From positions 12,051-76,050 of the forward strand of contig JAEWRN010000009.1 of the NCBI GenBank assembly GCA_023460035.1: DNA of 64,000 nt. Reading direction: 5' to 3'. Every line of letters begins with the position of its first letter. The stretch's first letter is position 1. The stretch comes from Bacillota bacterium (GTDB lineage Bacteria; Bacillota; Clostridia; Oscillospirales; Ruminococcaceae). Both the position numbers and the translations under genes were made by a program. Below, in pieces: positions 51,798 through 59,639 of the stretch. The notes below the pieces were generated by a model, which was not told the origin of the DNA, did no database searches, and saw nothing but the letters and a program-made list of their open reading frames with translations.

Positions 51798-52364
51798 TTA
51801 AACACTGCCGGGCGCAGCCGGCTTTGCAGCCTCTGCGGGCTTTTGGGGGCCCTGCCGTTTTTCAAGCCGGTGCAGGCTCTCTTCCAGCCGGGCCTGGTTT
51901 GCCAGCAGCTGGTCAATTTTCTGGTGCAAGTCCTCGATAATAATTTCGCTTTTCAGGTTTGTTTTATAGTCGTTCAGCGAGCGCAGCCGGTCCTTTTCCT
52001 CCTGCCGGTTTTGGCTCATCATAATCACCGGTGCCTGAATGGCCGCAATGCACGAGAGAATCAGGTTCAGCAAAATAAACGGGTAGGGGTCCACCGCCCG
52101 GCTCATCATCAGCGCATTGAGGATAATCCAACTGACCAGACACAGCAAAAAAATTAAAATAAATGTCCAGCTGCCTGCAAATTTGGCAATGCCGTCTGCG
52201 GCGCGGGCACCAAACGAAAGGCGCTTTTCCTCCTCTGCACTGGTGTTTTTGGCCACCTTACTTTGCAGCAGCAGGTGAATGATCTCTTCATTCTCCATAT
52301 CCTTTTCATTGCGGTCTGCAAAAATTAAGTTCACAAGGTCAATTTTTGCCTGCTCGGTCGTCAT
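51798..52364 (-). CDS. DUF1003 family membrane protein
   Basis: A 188-residue protein with two central helices (about 65-85 and 95-120, IAKFAGSWTFILIF and FILLNLILSCIAAIQAPVIMMS), the hallmark of DUF1003, and a C-terminal coiled coil ending in a Pro/Ala-rich tail. The function of the family is not known. ATG at 52364 lies six bases after AAGGGGGA; a TTG two codons earlier is too close. Confidence 0.85.
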   Translation of the reverse strand: MTTEQAKIDLVNLIFADRNEKDMENEEIIHLLLQSKVAKNTSAEEEKRLSFGARAADGIAKFAGSWTFILIFLLCLVSWIILNALMMSRAVDPYPFILLNLILSCIAAIQAPVIMMSQNRQEEKDRLRSLNDYKTNLKSEIIIEDLHQKIDQLLANQARLEESLHRLEKRQGPQKPAEAAKPAAPGSV

Positions 52365-52438
52365 ATACAATCCCCCTTGTTGTTGCGTCTGTTTTATAGG
52401 TCACCGGGTGCACCGGTGCAAATACAGTTTCGGGCGGC

Positions 52439-53539
52439 CTACCCGCCGCAAAGGGTGGCAAAATACTGGTACCGCTTTTGTGCGTCTGCGTTGGCGTTAA
52501 ACCGTTGCTGCGCATCATCGGTCAGCCCGTCGGGAATAGTGGGTGAAGTGGGGGTGTTTTTCCAGTTTAAATAGGGGTCAACGTCATATTTGGCGTGCTT
52601 TGCCAAATCGTCCACCGGGCTGGAATAATTAAAGGTGCCCATATTCTGCGGGTCAACGGTGGCAGAAAGCTTTTGCCCGGCCAGGTTATACACCACCTCA
52701 AAATGCCCGTCGCGCGACAAAAATTTCAGGTTGTATTCGCCGTTTGGGCCAATCATATGGTACAGCGTGCTGCTAATGGGCAGCAGCCGCCAGTGAAACG
52801 GCTCGTTTTCGGTGTTGCAAATGGTACTTACCATGTCGTCCAGTGTGGCGGGCGCGCGGTCAAAGTTGTTGCGAAAATAATGCTCCTCAGGGGTGCCCAC
52901 GCCGCCTTTGGCGTCCACCAGCAGGCATACGCGCTCGGCAAGGTCAATGTAATCATCGTCGTTCAAGGCGTGAATATCCACATCGCCGTTTTCTACCGCG
53001 GCCATCAGCTCGTGCAAGGCGACGGCGGGGTCTTTGCCGCTTGCCAGCAGCTCGTTGCGCAGCGCCTGCTGCCGCTGCTGCTGGGCACGCAGCGTGCTCT
53101 GTGTCCAGCCGGGGTCGCTAAACAGCGCGGTGGTATAGCCGTTCAGCAGCATGCTGCTGGCAACGAGCAGGCCCAGCACCAGTGCGGCGGTACAAACCAG
53201 AGCCCCGGCAACATGCAACACAGCGCGTGCGGGCTTTGACAAACCATGCCCCAGCAATGTGCCGGCGCCTTTTGCGGCGGCAAACAGCAAAGCCAGCAGG
53301 GCCACAAACGACAAGGTACCGTGCAGGGTGTCCTGCGCCAGGGTCTGCGTAAACACAAAAAATAACGGCGACAGGTTTTGGCGTATCAGCAGGTTGATCA
53401 GCGCATCCTCCAGCGGGATGCCGCCGGTCAGCCGGTCGGCCAGCAGGGTCGCAAGGGTGGCGGCCAGCAACAGCAGCAGTGCCCCGCCGGCAATGCGGTA
53501 TGCCGGCAAGCGGGGCCTTTTTGAATGCTTTGTTTTCAT
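52439..53539 (-). CDS. Membrane-anchored protein of unknown function
   Basis: A 366-residue protein with three N-terminal helices (about 15-37, 70-90, 108-135) and a soluble outer domain of about 220 residues, rich in Asp and Tyr, with a helical start (QQQRQQALRNELL) and beta segments (NGEYNLKFLSRDGHFEVVYN). Probably an outward-facing domain. No family recognised. ATG at 53539 follows GGGGGGC. The adjacent genes are unrelated. Confidence 0.7.
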   Translation of the reverse strand: MKTKHSKRPRLPAYRIAGGALLLLLAATLATLLADRLTGGIPLEDALINLLIRQNLSPLFFVFTQTLAQDTLHGTLSFVALLALLFAAAKGAGTLLGHGLSKPARAVLHVAGALVCTAALVLGLLVASSMLLNGYTTALFSDPGWTQSTLRAQQQRQQALRNELLASGKDPAVALHELMAAVENGDVDIHALNDDDYIDLAERVCLLVDAKGGVGTPEEHYFRNNFDRAPATLDDMVSTICNTENEPFHWRLLPISSTLYHMIGPNGEYNLKFLSRDGHFEVVYNLAGQKLSATVDPQNMGTFNYSSPVDDLAKHAKYDVDPYLNWKNTPTSPTIPDGLTDDAQQRFNANADAQKRYQYFATLCGG

Positions 53540-53699
53540 AAGCTGCGCCCCCCGCTGCCCGGATGCCCCTTATTATAGCACCGGCCAACAGGTGAAAACA
53601 GGGGGGCAGCCGTCTTTTCAAAATCTTCACACAGCTCGCGCCAAGCGGGCCGCGGCGGCAGAAAGGCTACCCGGCCAAAGTGGCCGTTAGCCACTGTCG

Positions 53700-54395
53700 T
53701 CAATGGCGGTAATACTGCCGCCGGGTGCGAATTTGCTCTTTCCATTTGCAGCAGTCGTTTAAATGCAGCATCGCGTGGCGGGTGGGCGGCATCAGCAGCA
53801 AGCCGGCCACATCTTTTTTTGCCCAAAAGTCAAGCAGCCAGGCCGAATCGCTTTGCCGGGTCACGCCGCCCTCACTGCGTATTTTCTCTAAAAGCGCAGG
53901 GTCTACCGGCTGGCGCAGGTCGGCGGCGGTCAATTTTTGCACCATGTCACGGGTGCGCCGGCCCACCTCGTTGCGGTAATGCAGCAGCTCTGCGGTGTCA
54001 AGGCTTTTGCTTAGCTGCATAATTTCATCGTCGGTCAGCGCGTTGCCGGTGTCGGTAATGGGGGCGTTCAGCCGTATCTGCCACTGGTGGTCCAACAGCT
54101 GGTCACCGTGGCCAGCCAAAATGCCCATGGTCAAATCTTCAATGCGGGCAAGGTGCCACAGTGCCCAGGCAATGGTTTCGTCTTTTGCGGTGGGCATTAC
54201 CGCATATTCGGCGCGCTCTAAATCGCAAAACAGCGCGTCCACCTCGTTGGCGCTGCCGCCGCCCACGGCAGAAAGGTGCACCGCCCCGTGCAGCTGCAAA
54301 AACAGCGCCTTTGCCTCGCCCAGCTGCTTTTCTTTACGGATACAGCCGCTAAGCTGCGCGTGCAGTTCGCTTAGCCCCTCGCCAAAATATTTCAT
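53700..54395 (-). CDS. DinB-like four-helix-bundle protein
   Basis: A 231-residue helical protein resembling the DinB/YfiT metal-binding hydrolase-like superfamily: WHLARIEDLTM near residue 75-85 and MLHLNDC near 217 fit the His positions. DinB-fold enzymes bind a metal with three His and often act as thiol transferases. ATG at 54395 has GGAGGC upstream; the 42-residue extension is not family sequence. It stands alone. Confidence 0.65.
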   Translation of the reverse strand: MKYFGEGLSELHAQLSGCIRKEKQLGEAKALFLQLHGAVHLSAVGGGSANEVDALFCDLERAEYAVMPTAKDETIAWALWHLARIEDLTMGILAGHGDQLLDHQWQIRLNAPITDTGNALTDDEIMQLSKSLDTAELLHYRNEVGRRTRDMVQKLTAADLRQPVDPALLEKIRSEGGVTRQSDSAWLLDFWAKKDVAGLLLMPPTRHAMLHLNDCCKWKEQIRTRRQYYRH

Positions 54396-54453
54396 GTGTG
54401 ATGCCTCCGTTTCCGCTTGCAGGGCGCCGGGCCCTTTTGCCACAGTGTAGCAG

Positions 54454-54503
54454 AAAATGGGGGAGAAGTCGACAGCATTTGCCGGCTTGTCCCCCATTTT
54501 TTT
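54454..54503 (-). terminator. Terminator-like hairpin with a long loop
   Basis: AAAATGGGGGA (54454-54464) and TCCCCCATTTT (54490-54500) form an 11-base stem with a 25-base loop. It lies just upstream of the aldo/keto reductase end and would stop that minus-strand transcript. Confidence 0.55.
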
Positions 54504-54535
54504 ACAAAATAAAGCAATCAAACCCGCGCGCAGAG

Positions 54536-55375
54536 TTAAAATTCTTGATACACTGCCGGGTCCTGGTCAAATGTGCGGCCGTCCGGCCGGCTTAGCCCGT
54601 CGATGGCAGACAGCTCGGCCGGCGAAAGTGTGAAGTCGAAAATGTCAAAGTTTTCGGCCTGGTGCACCCGCGAGGAGGCCTTGGGCAAGGGGATGGCATT
54701 GTGCTGGGTGTGCCAGCGCAAAATCACCTGCGTGATGCTTTTGCCGTGGGCGCGCGCAATGTCGGCAATCACCGGGTTTTGCAGCATGTCGTTGCCGCGG
54801 CCAATCGGGCTCCAGGATTCGGTGGCAATGCCGTGGGTTTCGTGCCATGCGCGCTGCGCGTCCTGGTTAAAGTACGGGTGCAGTTCAATCTGGTTCAGGC
54901 TTGGCAGTACGCCGGTTTCTGCTTGCAGCCGCTGCAAATGCTCCGGTAAAAAGTTGCAAACACCAATCGAGCGCACCAGCCCGCGCTTTTTTGCCTCAAT
55001 CATGGCCTGCCACGCCTCTACATAATGGTCCTCCAGCGGGTTGGGCCAGTGAATCAAGTAAAGGTCGTAGTAGGAAACGCCGGTGCGAAACAGAGACTCT
55101 TCTACCGTTTGCAGCGCCTTTTCGTAGTCGTGGTGGCGCCCCGGCAGTTTAGAAGTCAAAATCAGCTCGCTGCGCGGCACGCCGGCGCGGCGCACGGCTT
55201 CGCCCACCGTGCCCTCGTTTTCATAGTTAAAGGCAGAATCAATCAACCGGTAGCCCAGCTCGATTGCGCTTTGAATGCTTTTGGCCCCGGCTTCGCCTTT
55301 TAGTTTATACGTGCCAAAACCGATGGCGGGCAATACCAGCCCGTCGCTGAGTGTTTTTGTGGGGATGGGGTTCAT
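54536..55375 (-). CDS. Aldo/keto reductase
   Basis: A 279-residue NADPH-dependent reductase of the AKR superfamily (2,5-diketo-gluconate reductase-like). The catalytic Asp and Tyr sit in RLIDSAFNYENE, Lys in LTSKLPG and His in YLIHWP. The NADP-binding end has LPKASS. It reduces aldehydes or ketones; the substrate is unknown. ATG at 55375 has AGAGGTG upstream. Confidence 0.9.
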   Translation of the reverse strand: MNPIPTKTLSDGLVLPAIGFGTYKLKGEAGAKSIQSAIELGYRLIDSAFNYENEGTVGEAVRRAGVPRSELILTSKLPGRHHDYEKALQTVEESLFRTGVSYYDLYLIHWPNPLEDHYVEAWQAMIEAKKRGLVRSIGVCNFLPEHLQRLQAETGVLPSLNQIELHPYFNQDAQRAWHETHGIATESWSPIGRGNDMLQNPVIADIARAHGKSITQVILRWHTQHNAIPLPKASSRVHQAENFDIFDFTLSPAELSAIDGLSRPDGRTFDQDPAVYQEF

Positions 55376-55495
55376 CTGTCGGTCACCTCTCTATCTGTTT
55401 TATGGTTATAAAAAAGTGGTATCGGTACCCCTATACTACCAGCAACAAAATGAAAAATCAACTAAAACAGTAGGGATTTAATTGCGCTGCGACAA

Positions 55496-55533
55496 AACAA
55501 AAAAGGGTACGTGCCCCAAAGCACGTACCCTTT
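55496..55533 (-). terminator. Terminator of the DUF2892 gene
   Basis: AAAGGGTACGTGC pairs perfectly with GCACGTACCCTTT; on the minus strand a T run follows (plus-strand A run up to 55504). Confidence 0.88.
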
Positions 55534-55565
55534 GCCTGCCGCCCCTGCAACGCAGCGCCGGCGCA

Positions 55566-55760
55566 TCATTTTTTATTGGTTGAAATATGCAGCAGCATGT
55601 ACAGCGGGCACACGCGCACCAGTGCGGTGACTAGCGGCAAAAGCCCCAGCAGGCCAAACCATTTCAGGTTGCCCGGCAAAAAGAAAAACAGGCTGAACAG
55701 CACAAGTGCAATGACAATTCGAATAATGCGATCAAGGTCGCCAACATTTTTATGGTCCAT
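55566..55760 (-). CDS. Small DUF2892 (YgaP-type) membrane protein
   Basis: A 64-residue protein: short start with VGDLDRIIRIVIAL, then two hydrophobic helices and CPLYMLLHIST at the end, as in the DUF2892 inner-membrane domain found alone or fused to rhodanese in YgaP. ATG at 55760 lies eight bases after AAAGGGTGG; the frame upstream is only a shadow. The promoter carries a TGTGAC palindrome. Confidence 0.85.
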   Translation of the reverse strand: MDHKNVGDLDRIIRIVIALVLFSLFFFLPGNLKWFGLLGLLPLVTALVRVCPLYMLLHISTNKK

Positions 55761-55839
55761 TTTATTACCCACCCTTTCTGATAATAAAAAAGTTAAAATA
55801 CAAAACGAATAATAAAAGAAAACTTGTTTGCTGTCTTTT

Positions 55840-55880
55840 ATTATAGTCGTTTTGGCTCGGCTTTCTGTGACAAAGTCACA
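55840..55880 (-). promoter_or_regulatory. DUF2892 promoter with a Crp/Fnr-like palindrome
   Basis: TATAAT (minus strand, 55845-55840) is the likely -10. TGTGAC-AAA-GTCACA at 55866-55880 is a perfect 15-base palindrome over the -35 region and resembles Crp/Fnr-type sites. Confidence 0.5.
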
Positions 55881-56218
55881 AAACAAGGGCTTAAAATAGT
55901 ACAAACACGCCAAATTTGCCCGGTAAACAGTTGCTACAGCGGCGGCAGGCGCCAAAAAGCGCATCGGCGGGGGTAAGGCTGCCAGCAGATAAACTAAAAG
56001 CTGCAAAACGGAGTGGCAGCCCACAAAGGGCACAAAAACAGGTGACAAATGGATAAAATAACCATTTGCTAAATTATAGCTGTTTGCTGCGGTATTTGCA
56101 ATGAAAATGTGATAAAATAAAAATGAAAAAGCAGCATTACCGATACCTTGCGCTGGCTGGCATACACCGGCACCGGTGGCAAGCGAAGCAGCGCAAGACA
56201 AACAAAGGAGCACGCGCA
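55881..56218. other. Intergenic region
   Basis: About 340 bases between the divergent DUF2892 and iron-sulfur flavoprotein genes. It is AT-rich around 56050-56120 and should hold the promoter of the latter, but no clear -35/-10 pair or gene was found. Confidence 0.35.
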
Positions 56219-56746
56219 ATGAAAATTTTAGTTGTTACCGGCAGCCCGCGCAAAGGGGGAAACACCGAGATTATGGCGCAGGCCTTTACCGAAGCCGCGA
56301 TGAAAAACGGGCATACGGTCACGGTCAAAAAGCTCAGCGAGTTAAAAGTAAACCCCTGCATTGACTGCGAATATTGTTTTACGCATGATGGGGTCTGCGT
56401 GCAAAAAGACGACATGAACGACATTTTAAAAGAGCTGGATCAGGCCGATTTGCTGGTGCTGGCATCCCCTATCTACTGGTTTGACGTTTCCGCGCAGACA
56501 AAGTGCTTTATCGACCGCATGTATGCATTTGCCAAAAAGGGGTTTCACCTGCAAGGGGTTGCAATGTTGCTGAACTCTGGGGATGACGGTGTATATAGCG
56601 CGGCAGAAGCACAAATTAAAGATATTTGCGCTTACTTAAAGTGGCAGCTAAAAGGCATTGTCACGGTGCCCAATATGGCGGAAAAAGGCAGCATGCGCAC
56701 CGCGCCGGGGCTGCAAAAGGTGCGGGAATTTGCGGCCAGCTTATAA
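56219..56746 (+). CDS. Iron-sulfur flavoprotein / NADPH-dependent FMN reductase family protein
   Basis: A 175-residue flavodoxin-fold protein starting KILVVTGSPRKGGNTE, the FMN-phosphate loop. The compact cysteine motif Cys47-x2-Cys50-x2-Cys53-x6-Cys60 (CIDCEYCFTHDGVC) matches the 4Fe-4S motif of iron-sulfur flavoproteins (Isf) from anaerobes. It may move electrons or reduce O2 and peroxide. ATG at 56219 follows AAAGGAG; the frame upstream adds a basic stretch without a ribosome site. Confidence 0.87.
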   Translation: MKILVVTGSPRKGGNTEIMAQAFTEAAMKNGHTVTVKKLSELKVNPCIDCEYCFTHDGVCVQKDDMNDILKELDQADLLVLASPIYWFDVSAQTKCFIDRMYAFAKKGFHLQGVAMLLNSGDDGVYSAAEAQIKDICAYLKWQLKGIVTVPNMAEKGSMRTAPGLQKVREFAASL

Positions 56747-56844
56747 AAGCAAAAGCAGCAAGCGGGGCAGTGCAATGGCTGTAAAGGGCATAGCGCTGTT
56801 TTGCACTGGCGCAGGCACAAAACTGGCAAAAAGGCGGGTACGGG

Positions 56845-57300
56845 GTGCGAATTTTAATTGATGCCGACGGTTGCCCGGTGGTGGACATTGTGGTGGCGGC
56901 GGCCCAAAAGTTTCAGATTGAATGCCTGTTGCTGTGTGATACCGCTCATGTGTTCGAAAAACAGGGCGCACGCACGCTGACCCTTTCGAAAGGGCCGGAC
57001 AGTGTGGATTTTGCGCTGGCAAATTTGGCGCAGCCCGGTGATGTTGTGGTGACGCAGGATTACGGCCTTGCCGCGATGTGCCTTGCGCGCAACGCCGCCG
57101 TGCTTAACCAAAATGGGCTGGAGTACACGGCGGATAATATCGACGCGCTTTTGCAGCAGCGCCATATGGCAAAGAAAATCCGCAATGCGGGCGGCCGGCT
57201 AAAAGGGCCGCCCAAACGCAAGCCACAGCAAAATAAAGATTTTTGCGATAAGTTGGAAGAGATTTTAAAACGGCAGCTGGCGCAGGGCAAAACCGAATGA
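56845..57300 (+). CDS. YaiI/YqxD family protein (DUF188)
   Basis: A 151-residue PIN-like-fold protein of the YaiI/YqxD (UPF0178) family: DADGCPV near residues 6-12, then DTAHVF, SKGPDSVDFALAN and TQDYGLAA with conserved Asp residues typical of a metal-binding nuclease-like site. The biochemical role is not established. The start is GTG at 56845 with AAAGGCGGG upstream. It lies 98 bases after the flavoprotein gene. Confidence 0.88.
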   Translation: MRILIDADGCPVVDIVVAAAQKFQIECLLLCDTAHVFEKQGARTLTLSKGPDSVDFALANLAQPGDVVVTQDYGLAAMCLARNAAVLNQNGLEYTADNIDALLQQRHMAKKIRNAGGRLKGPPKRKPQQNKDFCDKLEEILKRQLAQGKTE

Positions 57301-57457
57301 GTAAAAGCAGGGTTTCAGCCAACGCCGGGCGTGGTGCGGGCCTTAGTTTGTATCACTAAGGCGGGTACCGCAAAGGCCCAGAGTGAAGTGTAAAAAACAA
57401 AACCAGCCCAACAGCTATTGGCAAGCTTACAAAAAATCCCCAACTTTTTTAAAGCAT

Positions 57458-57498
57458 AAAGCAGGCAGACATCTTCTTAAAGGATGCCTGCCTGCTTT
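57458..57498. terminator. Hairpin between convergent DUF188 and GntR genes
   Basis: AAAGCAGGCAG-A-CATC pairs with GATG-C-CTGCCTGCTTT. T tracts next to it are short, but its position between two convergent genes suits a bidirectional terminator. The rest of 57301-57534 shows nothing. Confidence 0.65.
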
Positions 57499-57534
57499 GA
57501 TTTATATCGTTCTACAATTTGCTTTTTAAGGCTT

Positions 57535-58245
57535 TTATTCTACCAACTCTGAAATTTGGATGATCCCATTATATGCATCAGTGGCTGCATTAATATTTCG
57601 CTTTTCAAGTGCTTCAATCAAACGAAAGTGAGGGTCAGAATCATTGCCAATGGGGTCAATGTCTGCGCGGTTTTCAAGCCGTTCGCTAATATCCCCACAA
57701 GCATCAAAAAATTGCTGCAATAACGCGTAACATAGGTCATAAAAGGTAACAAACAAGTCGTTGCCAGACATGCTGACAACATAATGGTGAAATGCAAAAT
57801 CGGCATCTTTTATTTCGCCCTTGTTGTTTTTGATGACAGCAGCGATGAATTGATGGTAGAGTACTTTGAGTTCGGAGAGTTCTTCATTACTTCGGCGGTC
57901 GACAGCAAGCACAATGGCCTGAAGTTCTATTGCTTTGCGCAGTTCGGCAACCTGTACGGCATTGTGAGGTGTGAAAATGGTTTTCCCAAGTTCACGCACG
58001 CAATCAGAGAAAGAGTTTGTTTTTACGTAAGTGCCGCTACCAACACGGATATCAATTAGCCCAAGTGCATCCAGCTTCTGCAAGGCGGCGTGTACAGACA
58101 TTTTGCTGACGCCATACTGCTCGGCAAGTTCTGCCTCTGAGGGGATTTTTGAATCGACGGGCCATGCACCACTGAGCACCATGTCCCTCATAGAACAAAA
58201 GACTTGGTCGGTAATCTTTTCACGTTTAAATTTTTGAATTTCCAT
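57535..58245 (-). CDS. GntR family regulator (FadR/FCD branch)
   Basis: A 236-residue regulator: winged HTH (about 10-75, with IPSEAELAEQYGVSKMSVHAAL and RVGSGTYV wing), then a helical FCD ligand-binding domain (about 90-215). FCD regulators usually respond to sugar acids or related organic acids. ATG at 58245 has GAGGTG upstream. It is divergent from an enolase-superfamily enzyme and an APC transporter whose promoter holds two identical palindromes, its likely operators. Confidence 0.92.
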   Translation of the reverse strand: MEIQKFKREKITDQVFCSMRDMVLSGAWPVDSKIPSEAELAEQYGVSKMSVHAALQKLDALGLIDIRVGSGTYVKTNSFSDCVRELGKTIFTPHNAVQVAELRKAIELQAIVLAVDRRSNEELSELKVLYHQFIAAVIKNNKGEIKDADFAFHHYVVSMSGNDLFVTFYDLCYALLQQFFDACGDISERLENRADIDPIGNDSDPHFRLIEALEKRNINAATDAYNGIIQISELVE

Positions 58246-58268
58246 TCAAGCACCTCACAATTCATTTC

Positions 58269-58297
58269 ATTATAGCCAGTTGATGGGCCGAGGTCAA
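58269..58297 (-). promoter_or_regulatory. Promoter of the GntR gene
   Basis: On the minus strand TTGACC (58297-58292) and TATAAT (58274-58269) are separated by 17 bases. Confidence 0.8.
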
Positions 58298-58346
58298 GGG
58301 AATGGAGTGCCAAAAAAAACGATCTAAGTTTATATATTATTAACAC

Positions 58347-58397
58347 TTGCGTTAAGTTAACTTAACAATTATAATTTGTATTATTAAGTTAACTTAA
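58347..58397 (+). promoter_or_regulatory. Promoter with two GntR-type operators
   Basis: TTGCGT at 58347-58352 and TATAAT at 58370-58375 are 17 bases apart. The 14-base palindrome TTAAGTTAACTTAA occurs at 58352-58365, inside the spacer, and again at 58384-58397, just after the -10. The two copies start 32 bases apart, about three helical turns, so a dimer-of-dimers repressor could hold both. Confidence 0.88.
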
Positions 58398-58432
58398 CGT
58401 GACATCGCGCTTTGAACAGAGGAGAGAAAAGA

Positions 58433-59620
58433 ATGATTATTACAAAGGCAGAAGTATTTCGCATTTCGCGTGTGCTAAATAACCCCATTGGCATTCGTGT
58501 TTACACAGATTCCGGTTTGTACGGCGATGGGGAAGCAGCATTGGCATATGGTAAAGGTAGCAATGCTGCCTATGGTATGCTGAAAGACCTGCTGCCGATG
58601 ATCATCGGCATGGACCCACTTGATCATGAAGCAATTTGGAATAAGATCTATAATGAGATTTTTTGGTCTCAAAACGGTGGCCCGGTTATCTATGGCGGCA
58701 TGTCTGCTATAGACCTTGCGCTGTGGGATATCCGCGGCAAATACTTTAATGTACCAGTATATAAGCTGCTTGGTGGCAAGGTAAACACACAACTGCGCAC
58801 CTATGCATCTCAGCTGCAATTTTATTGGGGTAATTGGCAAGAGAAATCGAATGGCTGGGCTAGCATGGGCAAACCAGAAGAATTTGCAGAAAATGCGTTG
58901 AGGGCGGTAAAAGATGGATACACCGCACTAAAGTTTGACTTGATGCAGACGGACGAAGAGGGAAATTGTTTTGGCTTTATACGTGTTGGCGGGTTGCAAG
59001 AACCTAAAGTGTTGAACATGATTGAGGCCAGAATGGCCGCAATTCGCGAGGCAGTGGGCCCCGACATTGACATTTTAATTGAAAGCCATGGTCAAACCGA
59101 TACCGCAGCAGCAGTGCAGATTGCAAAGCGGATTGAAAAATACAACCCGTTTGCGTTTGAGGAGCCCAGTTACCCGTCTGGGGAAATTACCGACAGCATT
59201 GCAAGAAAGACGAACCTGCCCATTGCACACGGTGAAAGACTGTATAACCGGTGGCAGTTTATCCCCATGTTAAAAAATGGGTCTATCCAGTTGGCACAGC
59301 CGGACCTTGGCACCTGCGGTGGTATTACCGAAGGCAAAAAAATCTGCGATATGGCCCAGGCATTTGATTGTGGTGTACAACTACACATCTGTGCATCTAA
59401 TTTGTCAGTGGCACCGGCACTTCAACTTGAAGCAGTTTTGCCGAACTTCACGATTCATGAGCACCATGTCCTGTTTTTGCAGCCGGATAATATCAAGCTT
59501 GCAAAATATGATTATCAACCTAAAAACGGGTACTATGAAATCCCTGAAATCCCTGGGCTGGGGAATGAATGGTCAGATGAGGCGTTTTCGATTGCGGCGG
59601 AAGTTGCAACGATAAAATAG
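58433..59620 (+). CDS. Enolase-superfamily dehydratase/racemase (MR/MLE family)
   Basis: A 395-residue enzyme with an N-terminal capping domain (about 1-125) and an alpha/beta barrel. The barrel shows LKFD (K-x-D base position), metal ligands in LIESHG, AFEEP and HGERL, and a later HIC segment. Relatives are sugar-acid dehydratases (galactonate, mannonate, gluconate type) or amino-acid-derived racemases; the exact substrate cannot be told. ATG at 58433 follows GAGGAGA. It is under GntR control and followed 19 bases later by a transporter gene. Confidence 0.87.
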   Translation: MIITKAEVFRISRVLNNPIGIRVYTDSGLYGDGEAALAYGKGSNAAYGMLKDLLPMIIGMDPLDHEAIWNKIYNEIFWSQNGGPVIYGGMSAIDLALWDIRGKYFNVPVYKLLGGKVNTQLRTYASQLQFYWGNWQEKSNGWASMGKPEEFAENALRAVKDGYTALKFDLMQTDEEGNCFGFIRVGGLQEPKVLNMIEARMAAIREAVGPDIDILIESHGQTDTAAAVQIAKRIEKYNPFAFEEPSYPSGEITDSIARKTNLPIAHGERLYNRWQFIPMLKNGSIQLAQPDLGTCGGITEGKKICDMAQAFDCGVQLHICASNLSVAPALQLEAVLPNFTIHEHHVLFLQPDNIKLAKYDYQPKNGYYEIPEIPGLGNEWSDEAFSIAAEVATIK

Positions 59621-59639
59621 CAATAAGGGGGAGAGGGTA

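Noticed and set aside
57301..57457. Possible structured RNA between DUF188 and GntR genes
   Set aside because: Some GC-rich local pairing is present, but nothing matches a known riboswitch or small RNA layout that could be recognised by eye.
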